From assembly GCA_964491425.1 (NCBI GenBank), contig CAZBFR010000035.1, positions 1 through 8,239 on the forward strand: DNA of 8,239 nucleotides. Reading direction: 5' to 3'. Every line of letters begins with the position of its first letter. The stretch's first letter is position 1. Both the position numbers and the translations under genes were made by a program. Source of the stretch: CAYFMS01 sp964491425. GTDB taxonomy: Bacteria; Patescibacteriota; Patescibacteriia; UBA9934. The notes beneath the pieces are model-generated. The model saw nothing but the letters and a program-made list of their open reading frames with translations. It made no database searches and was not told the DNA's origin. Positions 6,034-8,239 of this stretch are shown here, in pieces.

Positions 6034-6965
6034 TTTACTTGGTAATAGTCCTTGTACCACGCCACCGTTTTCTCGATACCGGAGGCAAAACTATGTGCGG
6101 GCTCCCACCCAAGCACTTCCTTTGCTTGACGCGGATCTAAAATCATCGCTCGGGTCACATCACTAACATGCGACTTAAACGTCGGTTCGTCAACTCGCCC
6201 AAGTGCATTTTGTACCGCGCGAAAAACGTCGAGTGTTGAAACACCGATTCCCGTCCCTATATTAACCGTGCCTTTTGCGTCATTATCGATCGCCGCGATA
6301 TAAGCCGAAACCGCGTCGTCGACGTGAACATAGTCGCGCACCGACGTGCCCGTCCCATAAATAAACACCGGCTTTTCGGTAATCATTCGCGAAATAAAGA
6401 GACCGATCACCCCACACTCCGAACTAAAGTGCTGGCGCGGACCGAAAACGTTCGCCTTGCGTAAAATCGTGTACGGAAGGCCGTGGAGTTTTCCGTAACG
6501 GTCAAGGTAGAGCTCGCCAACACGCTTTGAAAGTCCGTACGGTGTTCCCGGCGCAAAGTTCGCCTCGTGCGTAAGCGGGAGACTCGAAGGATCCGGATCT
6601 CCGTAAACCGCGCAACTCGACGCGAAAACAACCTTCCCCGAACCCGCCTTCGCCATCGCGTCAAACACGTTAATCGACCCCATGATATTGTGGTCCGCGT
6701 TATGCATCGGATTTTTCACCGACGCCAAATTGTCGATATGCGCCGCGAGATGCACGAGCGCCCTCGGTCGAATTCGTAGAATCGCCTCAACAAATTGTGG
6801 CGAGCGAATATCAGTATGAATATATTTTACTCCCGGGATCTTCTTTTTCTTTCCGTGAAGAAAACGATCGATAACAACAATTTCTTCCCCACGTAAAAGC
6901 AAGGCGTCAACAAGATGTGACCCGATAAATCCCGCTCCTCCGGTAACAACAATCGCATTACTCAT
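6030..6965 (-). CDS. NAD-dependent nucleotide-sugar epimerase/dehydratase (extended SDR, GalE-like)
   Basis: 311 residues, a normal length for the family. The N-terminal Rossmann fold has TGGAGFIG (8-15) for NAD binding and an acidic D33 at the end of strand 2, favouring NAD(H) over NADP(H). The catalytic set is present: S116/S117 in FASSCAVYG, and Y143 with K147 in YGLSK. Further family signposts are LAAH (73-76), GPRQ (175-178) and RDYVHVDD (210-217). These enzymes interconvert UDP- or other nucleotide sugars for surface glycans, acting in the cytoplasm. The sequence alone does not settle whether the substrate is UDP-glucose, UDP-GlcNAc/GalNAc, UDP-glucuronate or another sugar, so no symbol is given. 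It starts 1 nt after the prfB stop and ends in the ATGA overlap with tsaC. It uses TGA as stop. No clear ribosome binding site is visible, so coupling to prfB translation is likely. Confidence 0.93.
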   Translation of the reverse strand: MSNAIVVTGGAGFIGSHLVDALLLRGEEIVVIDRFLHGKKKKIPGVKYIHTDIRSPQFVEAILRIRPRALVHLAAHIDNLASVKNPMHNADHNIMGSINVFDAMAKAGSGKVVFASSCAVYGDPDPSSLPLTHEANFAPGTPYGLSKRVGELYLDRYGKLHGLPYTILRKANVFGPRQHFSSECGVIGLFISRMITEKPVFIYGTGTSVRDYVHVDDAVSAYIAAIDNDAKGTVNIGTGIGVSTLDVFRAVQNALGRVDEPTFKSHVSDVTRAMILDPRQAKEVLGWEPAHSFASGIEKTVAWYKDYYQVK

Positions 6966-6966
6966 A

Positions 6967-8052
6967 CTACTTCGTACGCAAACTCGCCTCGATAAATCGA
7001 TCGAGATCGCCGTTTAATACCGCCTCGGTATCGGTCGTCTCAACTTCGGTACGATGATCCTTCACCATCTTATACGGGTGGACAACGTAACTTCGAATCT
7101 GACTTCCCCATTCCGGCTTAATATGACCCCCCTTAAGCTCGCTTAATTCTTTCTTTTGTTCCTCGATCATCTTTTGGTGAATCCGCGCCTTTAAAATCTT
7201 CATCGCCGTCTCGCGGTTTTGCGTTTGTGACCGCTCGTTTTGCACAGCGACAACAATATTGGTCGGGATGTGCGTAATCCGCACGGCCGAGTTCGTCGTA
7301 TTCACGCTCTGCCCGCCAGCGCCCGACGAAGCGTAGGTATCGATACGCAAATCGCCGTCTGGAATAACTAAATTCTTTTCTTCAATTTCATTTAACACCG
7401 GCACAACTTCAACAAGCGCAAACGACGTTTGGCGAAGACCGTCCGCGTTAAACGGCGATTGCCGTACGAGTCGGTGCACCCCCGCTTCCTCTTTTAAGTA
7501 GCCGTACGCGTACAGCCCTTCGACGAGAAACATGATCCGCTTAATCCCTGCCTCTTCTCCAAGCGACTGCTCGAGAATCGAAATCGTAAATCCCTTCGCT
7601 TCAGCGTACCGCGCGTACATCCGAGAAAGCATCTCCGCCCAGTCCATTGCGTCAACTCCCCCGGCTCCGGCATGGATCGACAAAATCGCGTTTGACTTAT
7701 CATGAACACCTGACAAGTAGCGCTTAAGCTCAAGCTCAGCTAACCGTCCTTCTAAACTAGCGAATAGTTTCTCCCCCTCTTTCTCGTCGCCCTCGCTCTC
7801 CGCCATATCCGCAAATCCTTTCGCGTCCTCGAGCTCCTTTCGAAACCCCTCGAGCGTCGTAATTTCTTTCTCCATGTCCGCCGCCTCTTTCGAGATCCGT
7901 CTCGCCTTTTCTTGGTCAGCCCAAAAATCCCCCGCCTGCATTAATCCCTGCAAACGGACAAGCTCCTCCTTAAGCGCCGAAAGCTCGACCGAGGCCTCGA
8001 TCGCCGTAAGCCGCTCCTTCATTTTTTGATAATTTTCCTCAAAAACCGACAT
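6967..8052 (-). CDS. prfB: Peptide chain release factor 2
   Basis: Class I release factor that reads UGA and UAA in the ribosomal A site and triggers peptide release. 361 residues against 365 in E. coli. The helical N-terminal domain (about 1-110) is followed by HAGAGGVDAMDWAE (127-140), the stop-reading tripeptide SPF at 199-201 (RF1 has PxT), and the catalytic GGQ at 246-248. The residue matching E. coli T246 is serine (S242), a common variant. GGQ is followed by SVN rather than the usual HVN. The reading frame is continuous from the start, so the in-frame UGA and +1 programmed frameshift that control prfB in many bacteria are absent. Start taken at 8050-8052; the site is weakly marked (AAGG 12 nt upstream), and M11 is an alternative. 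A possible promoter has TTGATA (8087-8092), a 17-nt spacer and a poor -10, TAAGGT; I give this little weight. Confidence 0.97.
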   Translation of the reverse strand: MSVFEENYQKMKERLTAIEASVELSALKEELVRLQGLMQAGDFWADQEKARRISKEAADMEKEITTLEGFRKELEDAKGFADMAESEGDEKEGEKLFASLEGRLAELELKRYLSGVHDKSNAILSIHAGAGGVDAMDWAEMLSRMYARYAEAKGFTISILEQSLGEEAGIKRIMFLVEGLYAYGYLKEEAGVHRLVRQSPFNADGLRQTSFALVEVVPVLNEIEEKNLVIPDGDLRIDTYASSGAGGQSVNTTNSAVRITHIPTNIVVAVQNERSQTQNRETAMKILKARIHQKMIEEQKKELSELKGGHIKPEWGSQIRSYVVHPYKMVKDHRTEVETTDTEAVLNGDLDRFIEASLRTK

Positions 8053-8090
8053 AGATTGAGCTTACCTTACCCGCGAAAATTGTCCATATC

Positions 8091-8117
8091 AAAACGAGCG
8101 CTCGATTTGAGCGCTCG
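8091..8117 (-). terminator. Terminator hairpin downstream of groEL
   Basis: A 9-bp inverted repeat (8095-8103 with 8109-8117) around a 5-nt loop lies 6 nt past the groEL stop. On the minus strand it is followed by TTTT (8091-8094) and preceded by a run of As, giving a GC-rich stem with a short T-tract. The T-tract is shorter than ideal, so some read-through into prfB is possible. The arm core GAGCGCTC is itself a palindrome. Confidence 0.75.
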
Positions 8118-8123
8118 CCTTTT

Positions 8124-8239
8124 TTACATCATTCCCATTCCTCCACCCATTCCACCACCTCCCATCGCCGGCTCCGCTTTCGGTAGGTCGACAATCGCTG
8201 CCTCGGTTGTAAGAACCATGTTCGCGATCGAAGCTGCGT
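8124..8239 (-). CDS. groEL: Chaperonin GroEL, C-terminal end (partial)
   Basis: Only the last 37 codons and the TAA stop (8124-8126) are in the window; the gene continues past the right edge. The visible end, with TEAAIVDLPK followed by a Gly/Met-rich tail (GGGGMGGGMGMM), is the standard GroEL C-terminus. GroEL forms the 14-subunit cage that, with GroES, folds cytoplasmic proteins with ATP; the flexible GGM tail lies on the cavity floor. A terminator hairpin follows at once, so groEL and prfB are probably mostly separate transcription units. Nothing can be said of the remainder of the gene or whether groES is beside it. Confidence 0.95.
   Translation of the reverse strand, partial: AASIANMVLTTEAAIVDLPKAEPAMGGGGMGGGMGMM

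Noticed and set aside
8053..8123. A canonical sigma-70 promoter for prfB
   Set aside because: TTGATA at 8087-8092 is a fair -35, but the hexamer 17 nt downstream (TAAGGT) is a poor -10 and the TGnTATACT layout is absent, so it is mentioned only in the prfB entry.
1..8239. tRNA genes, insertion sequences, att sites or an origin
   Set aside because: I saw no cloverleaf-like sequence, transposase motifs, flanking inverted repeats or clustered DnaA-box-like sequences; the window is almost entirely covered by the listed genes.

Overview
The window looks like a piece of chromosome from a Candidate Phyla Radiation (Patescibacteria) bacterium. The reasons are very tight gene packing, compact versions of housekeeping enzymes, and surface or secretion proteins whose motifs I recall from Parcubacteria-like genomes (an 'FPNE..F.TWY' C-terminal module and a 'WIASGGPGE.PLF' secreted protein). 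A more exact placement (for example Uhrbacteria- or Magasanikbacteria-like) cannot be supported. The genetic code appears standard: prfB (release factor 2) is intact, and TGA, TAA and TAG all end genes here. Every gene lies on the minus strand, so transcription runs from high to low coordinates.

Right part (8239 down to 4686), housekeeping. The window opens with the last 37 codons of groEL, followed by a strong hairpin. Then comes a packed block: prfB, an extended-SDR nucleotide-sugar epimerase, tsaC (tRNA t6A synthesis) and rsmA (16S rRNA dimethylation). Junctions are 1 nt, a 4-nt ATGA overlap, and 1 nt, so this is very probably one operon. Three of its four genes serve translation; the epimerase is the outsider.

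Middle (4662 down to 1903), a 919-residue secreted surface protein. It has a signal peptide, six FG-GAP (integrin-like, calcium-binding) repeats, a fibronectin type III-like domain, an unassigned beta-rich segment with two cysteines, and a C-terminal module that I recall as recurrent in CPR surface proteins. A rho-independent terminator follows.

Left part (1840 down to 1), a second secretion or surface unit. It holds a 212-residue membrane-anchored protein with thrombospondin type 3-like calcium loops, then, 3 nt later, the N-terminal 399 residues of a large secreted protein that runs off the left edge. From memory, proteins like the latter sit in CPR gene clusters related to type IV secretion or pili.

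The most striking non-coding signal is that the two surface-protein units start with the same layout: an extended -10 box TGnTATACT exactly 9 nt upstream of the ATG. This would give mRNAs with almost no leader. The left copy abuts the terminator of the preceding gene and shares one base with its T-run.
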